The notes: generated by a model from the sequence alone, not told the origin. A stretch of 55,139 bases of DNA from Entrophospora sp. SA101 (GCA_958430865.1 CAUDNR010004066.1:1-55139); one strand, 5' to 3'; positions 23,172-36,154 are shown, numbered from the stretch's first letter. A program made the numbers and translations.

Positions 23172-24012
23172 TTATTCATGATAAATCATCAAATGATTAA
23201 AGTGAAAAAAGTACATGGCTGTCCATGATCTTTCCATAGTGTTATCAGTAATTCTTTCCATCTTTGTAATTGTGCTTAGATGGCTTGCTATACTTTTAAT
23301 GATATAAATTTCTGGATATAATAATTCATTATATTGTTTTAGTGAGATAGGAAGAGCATGAGATAGATATTGAAATTTTGCTATTAGCCCATCCAAATTG
23401 CAGACTTCTTTTTTCATCTCTGAAATAATTTCATCTTTGACCTCTTCACTATCTGAATAAGCTTCGCTATTCTGATCAAACAATGATAAATATTGAAGCG
23501 ACTTTTTACTTAAATATTTATCCTCACTTTCTGAAGAAAGCCTATCATGTAGTAATTTCAATTCTTCCACATCCAAAAGATTATGTACTTCATTAATATT
23601 TCTTGATTTTTCATATCTATTACATAGTAATTTGAACCTGTTTCACAGGTTCTCCATATTTTCTTGAGTTTCTTATAATATGCAAGAAATTCAACATTTC
23701 TGAATGTATTAGTGGTTTTGGCAATTGAATGCAAAATATTTTCTTGAATAACAGTTTCTTCAACCAATTTTCACCAGTTTTGGTCTGTATACATAAATAT
23801 TCAAGCAAAAAATTAAAATAATGTTTTTTCTATTATATATAAGTTACAATCTGTACCAACCTTCTTGTTCCCCTGAGTTAGAACCATCAAGAGCATGTTT
23901 GGATGCAGGTGTTGTATTAACAGGAAAGGAATTTGAAAATTCTTCTGAGGATAAATCGTCAATATTATATTTCCCAGCTTTATCTAGGAGGTCAAGACTT
24001 CCAAGAATATAG
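23172..24012 (-). CDS. Uncharacterised protein gene (exons partly assigned), copy 1
   Basis: I do not recognise the product. On the minus strand the last exon is clear from about 23637 to the stop at 23172, reading LLCNRYEKSRNINEVHNLLD, then acidic helical sequence (DEIISEMKKEVCNLDGLIAK) and ending MYFFHFNHLMIYHE. An acceptor-like CAG lies at 23640-23638. Upstream, 24005-23862 reads as protein (ILGSLDLLDKAGKYN, FSNSFPVNTTPASKH) and is followed by GT. The middle part (23767-23641) is open in two frames, so its exon boundaries are uncertain or a frameshift exists. The same sequence occurs in the second duplicate. It may be a gene or a relic. Confidence 0.4.
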
Positions 24013-25373
24013 GTGTGTTTCACATCAAACTAATTGCATATTGATCTAGGTTTGTAGTATCTTAATATGATTAATAAAAGAAAAACAATGATATTTAAGA
24101 CCTGACATACTTTTTTCTGTTCATGGATAACATTCTCCCAATGGGTCTTTACTGGACAAGAAGTTTAATTTCCCATTCTTATAATATTTAATTTCAACCA
24201 ATAAACCAATATAAATTAACATATTAATATATAGAAAGTTGCATTTAAATACAACCAAGTTTTCTGAACTTCATATAAACTTCATACATTTACTAGAAAT
24301 CTGGTTGGTCATTTATTTCCATCTAATAAATTTTATTCATTTGTTAGAAATCAGAAACATCATGACTGGTCATTCATTTCCGCTGATATTTGTTAACTGA
24401 CCAATGAGTTTGTTAGAAATCAGGAACATCATGACTAGAGCTTATTTATGAACTGGTTCGAACCAACTTGAATCATAGTCAAAAAATTATTTTGATTTAA
24501 ATATTCAATGATTCAATTCGAACCATCAATGATTTGAATGATTTGAACCATCAGCAATTTGAACAATTCGTAACATTAACGATTTGAATGATTTGAATAA
24601 ATTATATAAATTTAAATTTAAAACTTCAATGCATTTTTTTATTTAAGTTCATAATAAAAATTTTAACTTGAAAATTATTATGTGAAAGATTACATACATG
24701 TAGAGTTATTATGTTTAAACGTTTTCTCTCTTTTGTTGTTGGAACAAACTTTACGTTTAACAAACTCATAATGTTCACCTATTATAATGATCTCTAGCTC
24801 TCAACATTCTAGTTGATTTTGCATCTTTTTTTTTTGTGGCTGGTTAGAACTAATTAAAGCAGGCAAAGATTATGGGTACTGCTATTATAGTTTCCGATGT
24901 GGTAATTGAATCTGAATCCAATTGTATAGAAGGTCTGGGAAGTGAAAGGGCAGAAATAAAAATTGTCATCATAAAATCATGAAATTGAAATTTATAATTA
25001 AAATTTTGGGGTGGGGTGTTTGGATATGAAACTCTGATGGGGATTGGCTAATTTGAATTGACCAATAAGCTCTAATCATGACTGGTCATTCATTTCCTCA
25101 GAAATACCAATTATTTATGAATTTTACCCAATGGAATTTTGAAAAAACATTACTTCTTTTTTGTTTTTGTTTTGAAAAATGTATAAACAGCAATTTGAAC
25201 AAAAAAACTCAAGAGCATTACTTTTGACATGAATAAGAACAAATATTCAGCTCAATTAAACGATAATGGACGTCTAGAAAGTTTCAAAGAATGATGTAAA
25301 TAGCCAATGTTTTATTTTTTTGAAACATTTAAAATAAAAGCCTATTTGCTTAATATTATAATTTATATTAATA
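24013..25373. other. Gene-free end of the duplication, copy 1
   Basis: Contains a cluster of short direct repeats of the type GATTTGAATGATTTGAA(CC) at about 24500-24600 and two near-copies of TTGTTAGAAATCAG-AACATCATGACT (24342-24366 and 24411-24436). Most differences between the two duplicates fall here. No gene seen. Confidence 0.4.
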
Positions 25374-25374
25374 A

Positions 25375-25935
25375 TAATAATATTTAAAGAAATAGAAATT
25401 ATATTTACTTTCCCATAAACATACAAACGAATTATTTTATTAATTTGTATTTAATATTAATATCTTTTTACTATTATGGGAGCTTAATTGCGGTTGATTT
25501 AATTTAACTGATTAAGCTTTTGTTTTGTAAGGATATATGGTGGAACTGTGTTCAAAATATTAATATTTTATTATTATTATGGCTTGGAAGAACTCAAACT
25601 CAATACATATCAGCTGATTTGGTTTTTGATCCTTTTTTCAAACCTTATATCTTATTGTGTCTCAACATTAAACACGTTAAACACGTTAAACATGATGTGT
25701 AAACTGGTCAATAGAATTATAATTAACCCCAAAAAATTTAGTTGCTCCGCTAAAAAAACTATTTTACTATTTAATACAAAATCAGCGCATATAGATAAAA
25801 TAAAAAGACAAATAATTATAATGAATAATTTAGGAGATTAAATTAATCATCCATCGACTCTTTCTTTTAATTATTAGAATCTAATGAAATCAAATGTAAA
25901 TAAAATATTGTCAGTAATGATTAATGGATAGTAAG
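25375..25935 (-). repeat. 0.56-kb inverted repeat X, left copy
   Basis: Reverse complement of 40962-41522, apparently identical (both shadow frames of 97 and 60 codons are the same). In the right copy this sequence is the 3' flank of a protein kinase gene. Here it is joined directly to the end of duplication copy 1 and stops at the 10-N gap. Confidence 0.9.
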
Positions 25936-25945
25936 NNNNNNNNNN
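25936..25945. other. Sequence gap (10 N)
   Basis: Ten N between GGATAGTAAG and GTTGATTGAC. A fixed-length run such as this usually marks a scaffold join of unknown true size. Confidence 0.99.
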
Positions 25946-26323
25946 GTTGATTGACCAATTAAAATCGTGAATTTGATAATGTAAAAATAAATGTTGGTTT
26001 GATTCATTTTGTCAACAATCACTTCACCAACAATTGTTTCGTTAACGAATTTAAGAAATTAGAAGCAACCATGCGACAAACCATTGAAATAGTCTAATAA
26101 ATTAAATTGTACTACTCGAAAATGTATTTAAAGGGTTAGTTTTCGACTTGGTTGAAGAATAACTCTCTTCCTAACTCTTCTCTTGACCATATCTCTCGAT
26201 ATAACCAAAATAACCTTAATATAATGAATGTCGATGAAATGCAAACACGACCAGTTTAAGATATACGATTAAGACAAACATGAACGATGTATATATGAAA
26301 CAAATTTATTAATAAAACAAAAT
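25946..26323. other. Spacer after the gap
   Basis: 3' flank of the following minus-strand gene. Short direct repeats such as AACTCTTCTCTTGACC and CTCTCTTCCTAACTC occur near 26160. No gene seen. Confidence 0.35.
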
Positions 26324-27542
26324 TTACAACTCAAAAAATGTTTTTTTTGCATTTTCTAATAAAATTTCCATTGTTGCTGCATCATCTGTTGCTGATTCAA
26401 CACTATCCGGATCATCATCAACTGTATTTTCGTTACTTTCGATAAATTCATTTTCGTTTAATCTTTTCGTCATACTTTCTTTTAGCGCGTTGACATTTTT
26501 TTTGACTTCGACTTGAAGATAGTCCAAGCATATCAAACATTTAGATTGGCACCTTTGTAGACAATGATTGTGATAACCATGTCCACACGCAAGTACACTA
26601 CAATTATTCAAATTATAGTTAGTATTGTAATCACAATATACGTAATCGCAAAAAATGTTTGTAGATGGTTTCTTAGAAGTAACAAAGCCTCTTGGAAGGT
26701 GACGATCGGTTATTTCGTAAACTAAAGAAGGTAATTTGTATGAGTTAATACCATTAGATGAAGTTTTAGTAATCAAAGGATACTGATTTCGTGCTTGATA
26801 TATCTTCGTAAATACATCTAAAAGCAATACAGAACACTTTCGTGAAAGCATATGCAATTGCTTCGGTGTATATGGATATTTCACAGAATCTATGAAATGT
26901 TGCCGAAAGGTATTATCCTCTCGATGTTGAAAAATAAAACGTGCCTCCTTTTGCAGTTGTTGTGCGGTGAAAAACTTAGCTGTACGTCGTCGAATAATAC
27001 TGTGAATAATTTCTACAGGACTATCACTTAAAGAGGCGAGATGATTAGTAACCATCTCAATCATCGGATGATTTGTCTCCATCCAATAAAAGATATCAGA
27101 AAAAAACATTAAAGGTGCACGCTTATAATTTCTCCGATCAAACTGAAGAAAAAGATCACTCCAGCAACGCATACAAGCTTCTTCATAAGCCAACCAGTTA
27201 CCTTCTCGATGGTGCACTGCGTAAACGTCAAGAACTAAAGGAATTAAATTGCTCAAAAGATTGGTTAAATATAAAAATTCGATGTTTTTGCATGTACGAC
27301 CAAACTTAGAATAAACAATATCATCTATATCAAGCCATGCCATGCGCATGATGTGAAGAATTAAATCAATTCGCCATGGCCGTGGCTTCTTACCAAGATT
27401 CTTACGATTTCCAAATAGTCCTTTATAAATATCGTTAAATAAAAACGAATTTTCCTTAAATACGAGTTCACGACCATTTAAAGACACATGAAGAGGACCC
27501 ATAATAGGTAAAAATGCTGTAACGAATGAAGGAATAGTTTCG

Positions 27543-27577
<35 letters not shown>

Positions 27578-28810
27578 GAGAAACCGATGTACAATAGCTT
27601 TACGAATGAAAAACTGACCAGGCCAATCCGCAACAATGGGAATTGCGTAATTAGAAAGATATGCTTGCATTGGTTCTTGATCATGTACGATTTGGAGAGC
27701 TTTTGTGTAATCTTCCACGCCTTTCAAATTGCTTTCAACAAAATCAAAGAGGATAGTATTCTGTACATGCCGATCGGTCTTTTTTTCCACTAACCTATCA
27801 TTGTAACTATGCAATGTTAGTCTAATCATGAGCTCATCATCAGAACATTCGTTACCTATATAGTCTTGCATGCGATCATTATAAGAGACACCAAGATTTG
27901 TGATAAATCGGTTATCAAGATGTTTCATAATCAACTCATCATCAAAGATTTTTGGATTCGATGCCCCATTACGTGGTATTGCTAACATGTTAGGACATGG
28001 ATTTGTTACAATAGTTGCCATATGTGCCGCCCAAGATGTAGTAGTAGTATCAGGTCGTCTCTGGACATGAATGTTATGATAATCATCAACATTCAACATG
28101 AATGCACTTTTTGAATATTTTGTAAGTGCATCCTCTACATATTTTTCATGTTCATCTGCAACTTGCTTCTTTTTACGATCTACTGCTCTTGATGTTGTGG
28201 TTGCTCCAAGGTTCGCCATTGTATTTAGGCCTTCATTACTTGTACCTACCGAATCTAAATAGAATGCAAGGTCAAACTTAAAAGAATTAATTTTTGTATT
28301 GTTTAATGAAGCAAGAAGATAACATATGAACACCATTAATCTCTTCATACGGTCCATCGTTTGTTCATTACGTTCAAATGGACGAGCTGCTAAATATAAT
28401 TGGTCAAAAAACCCCTTCAAGCTTGGTTCTATTTCTTGAAGCAATCTTCGCATTTCATCAAATTCGTATATAGGACCTTCTTTATTATTATATTCTCTTT
28501 CATAAAAGATTTTAGCAATCATCTTGATGGCTTTAGTAAAATCAATCTTTTCACTTACCTCTACCTCTTCCTCTTCCTCTTCCTCATCCGCTTCTCCTTC
28601 CTCATCTGTAGTTTTTGCTCTCCTAGATCCTCTTTTTAAAGGATTTTCTACGAAATTCATATAACAAACGTTACATAAAACAACGCCTTCTGTCCACGTT
28701 ACCTTTACTAAGTCGTTGTTCTCAGCTTCTTTCCATTTATTGCCTTTTAGTTGACGAAATTTAGCTGATTTAATGGTTTTACATTCTGTGCAACGTTTAA
28801 TTTCAGACAT
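26324..28810 (-). CDS. Transposase-like protein with N- and C-terminal zinc fingers (828 aa)
   Basis: One intronless open frame. Residues 7-49 form a C-x2-C (C7, C10) and C-x2-C (C46, C49) GATA-like zinc site. Residues 69-88 are an acidic tract. The body (about 150-700) looks like an RNase-H-fold transposase of the type seen in repetitive fungal families: MLNVDDYHNIHV with D242/D243, IPIVADWPGQFF with D395, IMGPLHVSLNGREL (438-448) and DSPVEIIHSIIRRRT with E600 are candidate D, D and E catalytic positions. I infer this from motif spacing, not from a match. Residues 412-423 are poly-Asn from a (TTG)n tract. Residues 721-761 make a RING-H2-like site (C721, C726, C737, C742, H744, H747, C750, C758, C761). 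The tail is acidic. No terminal inverted repeats were found. An intact long frame without introns suggests recent transposition or selection. It may be related to DUF6589-type proteins, unproven. Confidence 0.6.
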
Positions 28811-29047
28811 TTTTTCTTCGAGTAAATCGTATTATGAAAGTTGTGGGATTCAAAGGGATTCAAAAGATATGATAACAACAAAGTGTAAAGCTTCAAATTT
28901 GTGTAATTATTTGCACATGATTTATTGTAAGAATGGGCTACGTAATACCCTTGTAAAAGTATTCTAAACTGTATAAAAAAAATTGAAATCAATTGTGAAC
29001 ATCCTTTCCTTATATAGGACGGTCTCTCCTGTTTGTTGTCATATCAT

Positions 29048-29554
29048 TTAAATATTGGGTTGTTTTGTTTTAGCATTCATCAAGCTCTCATGAAACCAAT
29101 TCGGTGGTTCAGTATCTTGATCAAGGAAAGCACCAATCATGTCCGAGTGCAGATTCAAAGCATGCTTATTCTTTGATAGTCCGATGAAGCCTTGCAAATG
29201 ACAATAGTTTGTGTAATGGTTGGATCCAGACACACGTCCCAACGAACAGCTCATGTGAATCAGAGATAGATGCTTACAGTACACCATTGGAACGGCTTTG
29301 ATTTCTTCAGGTATTGCTGCTAAGACAGGTGGGAAATGATGGTTTTTTACTGTTTTGCACGACGAGCAAACAGCAATCTTGGTATGGCCTTTGTTGTTCA
29401 CATGCAAAGGTAGCTGAAGTTTGGGGAACGCTGTCATTAGGTCGTAAGTTTCATCAGGGTCGTAATCAACCCACTTCACAGCTGTGCTCATCATTAGAAT
29501 AGAAAAATATGCGCAAGGGGTAGATGGGTGATCATATTTTTTTTTCAATTTCAT
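29048..29554 (-). pseudogene. Helitron-type helicase N-terminal fragment
   Basis: A 168-codon open frame. It contains a C-x2-C pair (VCSSCKTVKNHHFPP) and IPEEIKAVPMVYCKHLSLIH followed by MSCSLGR. This resembles the cysteine-rich region and IPEEL-type motif found before the Rep-like domain of Helitron replicase-helicases. The Rep HUH motif and the Pif1-type helicase are absent, so only the upstream part remains. It ends 18 bp before the second duplicate begins. Identification rests on motif memory only. Confidence 0.45.
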
Positions 29555-29631
29555 TTAAGGGTAGAGTGTAGGTAACATGAATTTCACTATGATACTGTTG
29601 ATAAAAAAAATTACATAACACTCCGAGTTGT

Positions 29632-31780
29632 TAGCCTCATACATAAGTATTCCAAAAACTAATTTTTGTGAGATGTTTACTATTGCAAAATCCTTTTTCA
29701 GAACCTATCCAATCATATCGTGATAAAAAATTTGATTGTTAAAAGGTTCTTTTTAAAAAAACTTGTAAAGTCAAAGTAGTTTTCCCATTGCTTATAAAAA
29801 TTTTCTGCACAAAGTCCATAACCACCATTTTTGCATGTGATTTTTGAAATAATAGAAGTCCATTTCTGTCAATCCTTTTAAAAAATCACTCTATTATTGC
29901 ATAGATTGAGACTCAAACAGATTTTGTCAAAATTTTGATTGGTTGAGTTCTATTTCTTTTTAGTATATAACACATTTGTCTAAATTTAGGATAGCATACG
30001 ATTATCATTTCTAAATTTGGTATTGTGTAGCTGTAAAAAATCCATATAATTGAAGAAACTATTGAATCTTATGGTCATAAAGTCATTTTTTACCCAAGTT
30101 CCACTGTGAACTTTATTTTATTGAATTATTTGGATGCAGCGAAATAATATACCCGTGAAAACTGTGATAAAACTTGTTCCATTGACATTGAATTCTGCTT
30201 CTCTCAAAAAAAAATTGAAAGTTTGCTCACAGGTCTTATAGATTTATGGATGTTTGTAGAAATGGATTGACAGGTCTAGAAGCTTTATTTACAGTAAAGG
30301 GATACAAATCTCATAGAAAAATTCCAAGCAATGTTATTGATAATTAAAATTGATAATAAATCAAATTAAATCATTTTTTGAGTTTGGTGAAATTTGGCGT
30401 CGTGGCGCAGTAAATGGTGGTTATAGACTTCGCGCACCATAGTAAACAGCATGGAAATTTTTTCTGATGATCAGTCACATATCAATCTTACCAATCTTAC
30501 TACGAAAACTTCCAATCATTTTTCTGACTTAATGTTGAGAAAAAAGCTATATTTTTGTAGTAAAATAAATAACAATAAATTCGATATACTGCCTTCTTTA
30601 AATGTTTTAATTCATCTCTTTATTAACATAGAAAATCAATTGATGTGACATGTCACACGACCACTACCCTTAAAGAAATGGTTTTAAAGAGTCGGAATCG
30701 GCATCGACCTTGTCAATTACAGTTTTAATTTTTTTAAGTTCTAGTTACAATGTGTAATGAAAAAAATTGCACTGTAAATTTGTTTCCTAAGAAAGTAACC
30801 AAAATCCAAAGCCACATTATAAAAAATTATATCAAAGGGCCAAGGATTTTTAAACTATTCCATGTAAAAATTTTGAAGCATATTATTATCTAGGTTTTAG
30901 GACAATGATTAAAAAACTTTACATTAAAATTTTTCTTTCAAAATAATCGAATTTCTTTTATTTTTTAACTGATGGAGTTCTATAAAATATGGATACATAT
31001 AATTTTATATCCATAATACTCAGAATTTAAGCCACGAATTGATATGTTTTTTTGTATAATTATTATGTGTGTTTTTGTGCCAGAACAATTGTTAAAAAAA
31101 TTCCATGTTAAAAATTTCAGATAAAAAAATTTAAAGTTTAAAAAAGGGAAACATGGTTTGACCTTACAAGAAATTGGCAATATTATTTTGTACCGAATGT
31201 TTTTTTATTTGATAAAGTAATTAATTGGCTTTCTATTATTTCATGTGATTGTTGAGTTATACAGTTTTTAGTGAGGGGAATTTTTTTCATGACTCAAAAT
31301 TGGAAAAAATAAAAGATTTTGAGGATGAAATAACATCAACTTTAGTTAAAAATTAGCAGCTGATTTTCTTTTCACTAATTTTTACAGTTATGATTTTTCG
31401 AAACATGATTATTTCTTCTTTTTTCTTGTTTTCCTATTCGAGGGAATTTTAACATATACTTGCTGCTCTTCCCAAATTTTATTAATAGGGGAGGAAAAAA
31501 AATTTTCTTTCCAAAAAAGAAGCTTTACGAAGTGTACAAATACTAATTTAAGCCTTTTATGTGTTTCTCCTCAAGCCAAACCACCGGTTTTTAGTACAGT
31601 CTCAAATTGGTTTCCCAATCAGTTACTCAAAATGAACAAATAACAGTAATTTTTCTCTGCTAAAAGCAATTTGGTAATATATAAATATAAATAAATATAT
31701 TGTTAAAATATTTGATAAAATACCCTTTAAAATATTACAAAATATTGTACAATAAAAAAATAAATAAATTCTCATAAAAT
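29632..31780. other. Gene-free part of the duplication, copy 2
   Basis: Same content as 15959-18107 in copy 1: short open frames at 30451-30648 and 30980-31180 without domains. No differences from copy 1 were noticed. Confidence 0.4.
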
Positions 31781-33089
31781 TTAATGAAATATTTCAACGT
31801 CATATCGCATAACTACCAAAAATCTTCCGTCGCCTTCACCAAAACTCATACTTTTCAAGTCGAGTAAATCAGCTTGACGATGTAATTGCTTTCTTTGATA
31901 ACCATTTAATTCCTTGGGAAATTTCAATACTTTTTCTTCACTGTGATAAAATTTTTTTAAAGCCTTAATCATTGCCGTTATTATAAGATCATTTGTTAAA
32001 CCTTCAAAATCTCTTCCAGAATTAAAATGACTTGGCTTGACGTGCGATGTTAATATTTTATGATTAAATTCTTCTTCTCCTTTACCTATATTAGGTCTAT
32101 GTGGTTTACTTTGATTTCTAACTTCATGACTAAATTTCCAAGCATCGTTATTGCCATTTTTGTTGATTTTTTTACTAGTTGAATCAGTTGAATTTTGACG
32201 TTTTTGTTTTATTTTATAATTGGAGTTCGTTGATGTTAATACATTTTTATTTTTTTTTGTTTGTAAACTTTTATTATTATTGCTGTTGTTGTTTTTATTT
32301 TTGGTATTGTTATTAATATTATTATTATCTGTATCTTCCTTTTCAATTTTGTTATTCTCCTTTGGTGGCAATGATGATGAACTATTCTCAAAATGTGATT
32401 TTTCTTGACGTCTTTTTTTCCACTCTCTATTTTCAGTATGACTGTACTCAAAAAAAAAAAATTTTTTTTTATAAAAATCAAATATATATTATGGGAAAGG
32501 AAGTTTTTTCTTGATAATGTGCCTACCTAAATGGAAACATTTTACCAGATATAGCCCAACACTTTGCTAATTCTTTTTTAATGCATTTTGTATCATTTTC
32601 CACACGAATTTCCCATTCGATATGAGCTTTTGTTCTCGCTTTACCTTTACGACCAACTTCTTTTCGAAATCTTTCTTGATTTACCCACTCATCCAAATTT
32701 TCGTCATAACCATCCCATTCAAAAACGTCGTCAGTCCATTTTTGCGGCATTACATTCTCATCAATGACCACTTTGTCGATATATTTATGCATTTTAAACA
32801 CTATTTCGTATAAATCATTCAAATCTTGATGATTTTTTTTGGTTAATGAATAAAGCTTATCCAATGGTGACGTCTCAACCATTTTCCTTGCCAAGGGTTC
32901 TCTTGACAATTTCCTTAACGGCGCACAAGCAAGCATTAGCGAAGTTAGAGTTGGAATTTCACAAGCGTAAAATATTATTTGACTCCATATCTCAACAGGA
33001 AAAATATCAAGAGCTGATTTTGGTGGGTCGTTATCTAAAAGTATTTCATTATCAGAAAAATCTGTTTCATCAAAATTATCATCACTCAT
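31781..33089 (-). CDS. F-box-like / R3H-domain protein, copy 2
   Basis: Exons 33089-32527 and 32441-31781, 407 residues. The predicted protein is identical to that of 18108-19416, with the same intron. The R3H signature (QRKQLH) and the F-box-like start (FPVEIWSQII) are both intact, so both copies should be functional if transcribed. The shared poly-Asn/Lys tract is also unchanged in length, which fits a very recent duplication or conversion. Confidence 0.75.
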
Positions 33090-33225
33090 TATTATTATTG
33101 ATTGTTATAAAAAAAGTTTATTATAAATAAAAAGTTGGACAATTAATTATTATTAAATTACATATGTCACGTGACATTGTATTACATAATTTCAAATGAA
33201 TAAATAAATGATGTATTCTTTTATT

Positions 33226-35064
33226 TTATGGTAAATAGGAAAATAATTTTCTAATTCGTTGAGGACCTGTCCATGTTCCCTTCAAAAGACCTTTCCAATA
33301 AATTTCAGGCAGGATCTATATATAAATAAGTATTCTTAATACAATAAATTCAAATTCTTGAAATTTTCTTTTAACAAAACAATAATAACAATTTACCTCT
33401 TTAGTAACCCAATATGTTGAAAATCTTTCCTTGCCTTGATCAAAAGGAAAAGTTTCCATAGGAGTTGCAGTGTATCCACTAAATTCTGCTAATATCAACT
33501 TATCTCTGCCGACTAATAATGGACAACTAGCATAACCATCGTATCTAGAAGCTTCGCCAGTATTAAATTTGCCAGCAATCAGGTCTAACAGATTTTTTTT
33601 GACTACAGCTGATTGAGCAGCAATAGCAGCAGCAGTTTTTGAAGTGGGAGCAGATGATGCATCGCCAAGTGAGAAAATGTTTGGATATTTTACATGTTGT
33701 AAAGTATACTGATCCACATCCACCCAACCACCAGCATTACCAAGTTTTGATTCAGCGATAAATGATGGCGGGCCCATAGGTGGAACTACGTGTAACAAAT
33801 CGTATTGGATGGTGTTCTCTTCACCGGTGCCAACATTTTTAAATACAGCTTCTTTTTTGTCACCACGAACTTCTATCAAATTAGTCGAGGTGTTTACTTT
33901 TATATTACGTTCTTTAGCAACTCTGTTAAGAGAATTCGCATATTTCTCAATACTGAATATTTTCCCCATCCCGGTATTGTAAATCACATTAGTTTTTTCT
34001 CTTATATGCTTTTTTGTAAAATGATCTTCAGCAAGATATGCTATTTTTATTGCTGCACCTGGGCACTACACATACATACATATATTAATTAAGCATAATT
34101 TTATAAATAAAACAAAAAATATTATTATTATTATTTAAATCAAACCTTGATGGGTGTAGTTGGCATTGTGAAAATAGCATTTCCGCCTCGAAATTTTTTA
34201 AGTAATTCCCAGGTGTTTTCAACAGTGGTATCTAAATAATTGCTTGTAACACCATTTTTACCAATCGTCTCTGGTAATCCTTTAATTTTATCCCAGTTGA
34301 TTTTAATACCTGGTGCTACTACCAAAAAATCATACTTTAACTAAAGTATAAATTTTATTTTAAAGATGTATTTAATACTTTGATATATATATATATACAT
34401 ATATTATTCTATTTGGTTTGTATTCTTTAACTTACTTGTTGACCATCTTCTAAATAAACACAATTATTATCAGGGTCTACTTTTTGGGCTTTTTTTTGAA
34501 TCCATGCTGCTTTTTTTGGAATTACCGCTTCAGTAGGTTTAACAGAATCCGAAAAAGGTTTAATACCAGCACCAACAAATGTCCAAATTGGTTGATACTA
34601 ATTAAATAAATTATATTTTTTTGAAGAGACATTGGATTTCATGAATATTATGTCAATGAATGATGATGATGAAAATAAACAAAACATAATATATATAGGT
34701 AGAAGTTTTACATAGTGAACTTTTGAAGGTTCTATAATAGCGACTTGATTTTGACCAAGCTTTTCAGATATGGTTGAAGAAACTTAAATAAATAAATATA
34801 TTATTAATAAATAAATTTTTTAATTTAAATATGCAGGTATGATAAGATAATAAATAATAATTACCTGCTAAACCAGCTGTCCCACCGCCTTAAATAAAAT
34901 AACAAAAAATCAATACATAAAATAAATAAAACCACTTTTAAATGTGTATACGTACCGATAACCACAACTTTATACGATGGTATATTTGTTGTTGTTGAAG
35001 CAAGTTTTTTAAAAATGGATTGGGTAGATTTGGAATTTAATAAAAATCGTTTTCCTCCCAACAT
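33226..35064 (-). CDS. SQR: Sulfide:quinone oxidoreductase, mitochondrial, copy 2
   Basis: Exons 35064-34956, 34888-34865, 34782-34712, 34597-34436, 34340-34146, 34065-33397 and 33315-33226, giving 439 residues. Predicted protein and introns match copy 1, with both catalytic-type cysteines, the GGGTAG flavin motif and the C-terminal membrane-associating segment present. The upstream 600 bp is also shared, so regulation is likely the same. Two intact genes would double the dose of mitochondrial sulfide oxidation, if the duplication is real. Confidence 0.93.
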
Positions 35065-35647
35065 TTTTTATTAATTTATTTGATTAGAGAAAAAAAATTT
35101 AGAAAATGATCTGAATTTTGTCTGAATTTTGTCATTATCAAAGTAACACAAACTCATTCATAATTATCATTCATCATACGGAACCAAATTTTACATAGTC
35201 TGCTCTTTATCCATTTAATCTGTTTATTCATGCAAAGAAATAATTTACTCTCTCTTCATTAGTAAGCTTTTGGACCTGGTGGTCCTCCCCTTGGTCCCTG
35301 CTTTAAATTTTATAACTACCCTAACTATGGTTGTTGTTTTTGGAAAAAAAGTAATTACGGATATCGTTTCAATGAACATCAAATAACTATGTCATGTGAT
35401 TTAGCTTAGATTAAAGTGTTCAAATAATTTCAGATATAATTTCGGCAACTATTAAAATTAATTACAGCTACTATTACTGTGAAAAACTATTTCAGCATTT
35501 CATTTATTTTAGTCAATATTCATATAGATTTTCAGATTTGCAAACTTACTGATATCTTCAAATTGTAGCATGAACTCCTTTCAACCAATATAAAATCTGC
35601 TGTTTTTTTTTGGTTCAGCAGCATCATTACGGAAAGTTGGTTTAATA

Positions 35648-36154
35648 GTCGCACTTAGAGATGGGAAATTGCATGAAATTTCAAAATTTCATGCGCATGA
35701 TGCGCATTTTATGCATTGCATTTTTTTAAAATAAATATCTAAATACAATTTTCAATATTATTATCACTACCACTTCATTCTTCTTTACCCCTTTCTATTC
35801 TAATTGTTTCATCATCATCATCACTTTTATCATTTTCGCTTCCCTCATTTCCATCGCATCAATTGTAATATCCATATTATCATTGTTGAAACATTTTAAT
35901 TTGTAATTAAAATAAATATATATCAATTTAAAACACATTCAGGTGCCAATAGTTTATTTCTCTTTTTATCATTTATAAAAGAAAAAGTAAACCAATTCCT
36001 TTTAGAAGCAAAGCTGATGAAATAGGAGCTGAAATTATCGATTCTACTCAGTTTAACAAATGAGGCAAAATTTTTGATTTCGTTATTTCTTAAAAATACA
36101 ATCAATAGTATAATCAATAATAACTTGGTAAAATTAATAATTCACATTTTTTTG
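35648..36154. mobile_element. hAT-type element, 3'-truncated copy
   Basis: Counterpart of the element at 21975-22555. The left target duplication (35648-35655) and left end are kept. The sequence breaks at a poly-T tract (36147-36153) and resumes beyond the element's 3' end, so the right terminus and right target duplication are gone. Confidence 0.8.

Larger units (their letters stand above)
15899..25373 (+). repeat. 9.5-kb segmental duplication, copy 1
   Basis: This segment is repeated in the same orientation at 29572-38795. Offset is 13,673 bp up to about 22474 and 13,421 bp after 22733, because copy 2 lacks 252 bp. Most of the first 6 kb appears identical, including introns and intergenic DNA. 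Several transitions lie in the first 60 bp, scattered differences appear after 21750, and more after 24280. It holds one complete SQR gene, one F-box-like/R3H gene and one uncharacterised gene, all on the minus strand. Confidence 0.95.

Noticed and set aside
27478..27684. 68-codon minus-strand frame with poly-Thr
   Set aside because: It is the poly-Asn tract of the 828-residue protein read in another frame.
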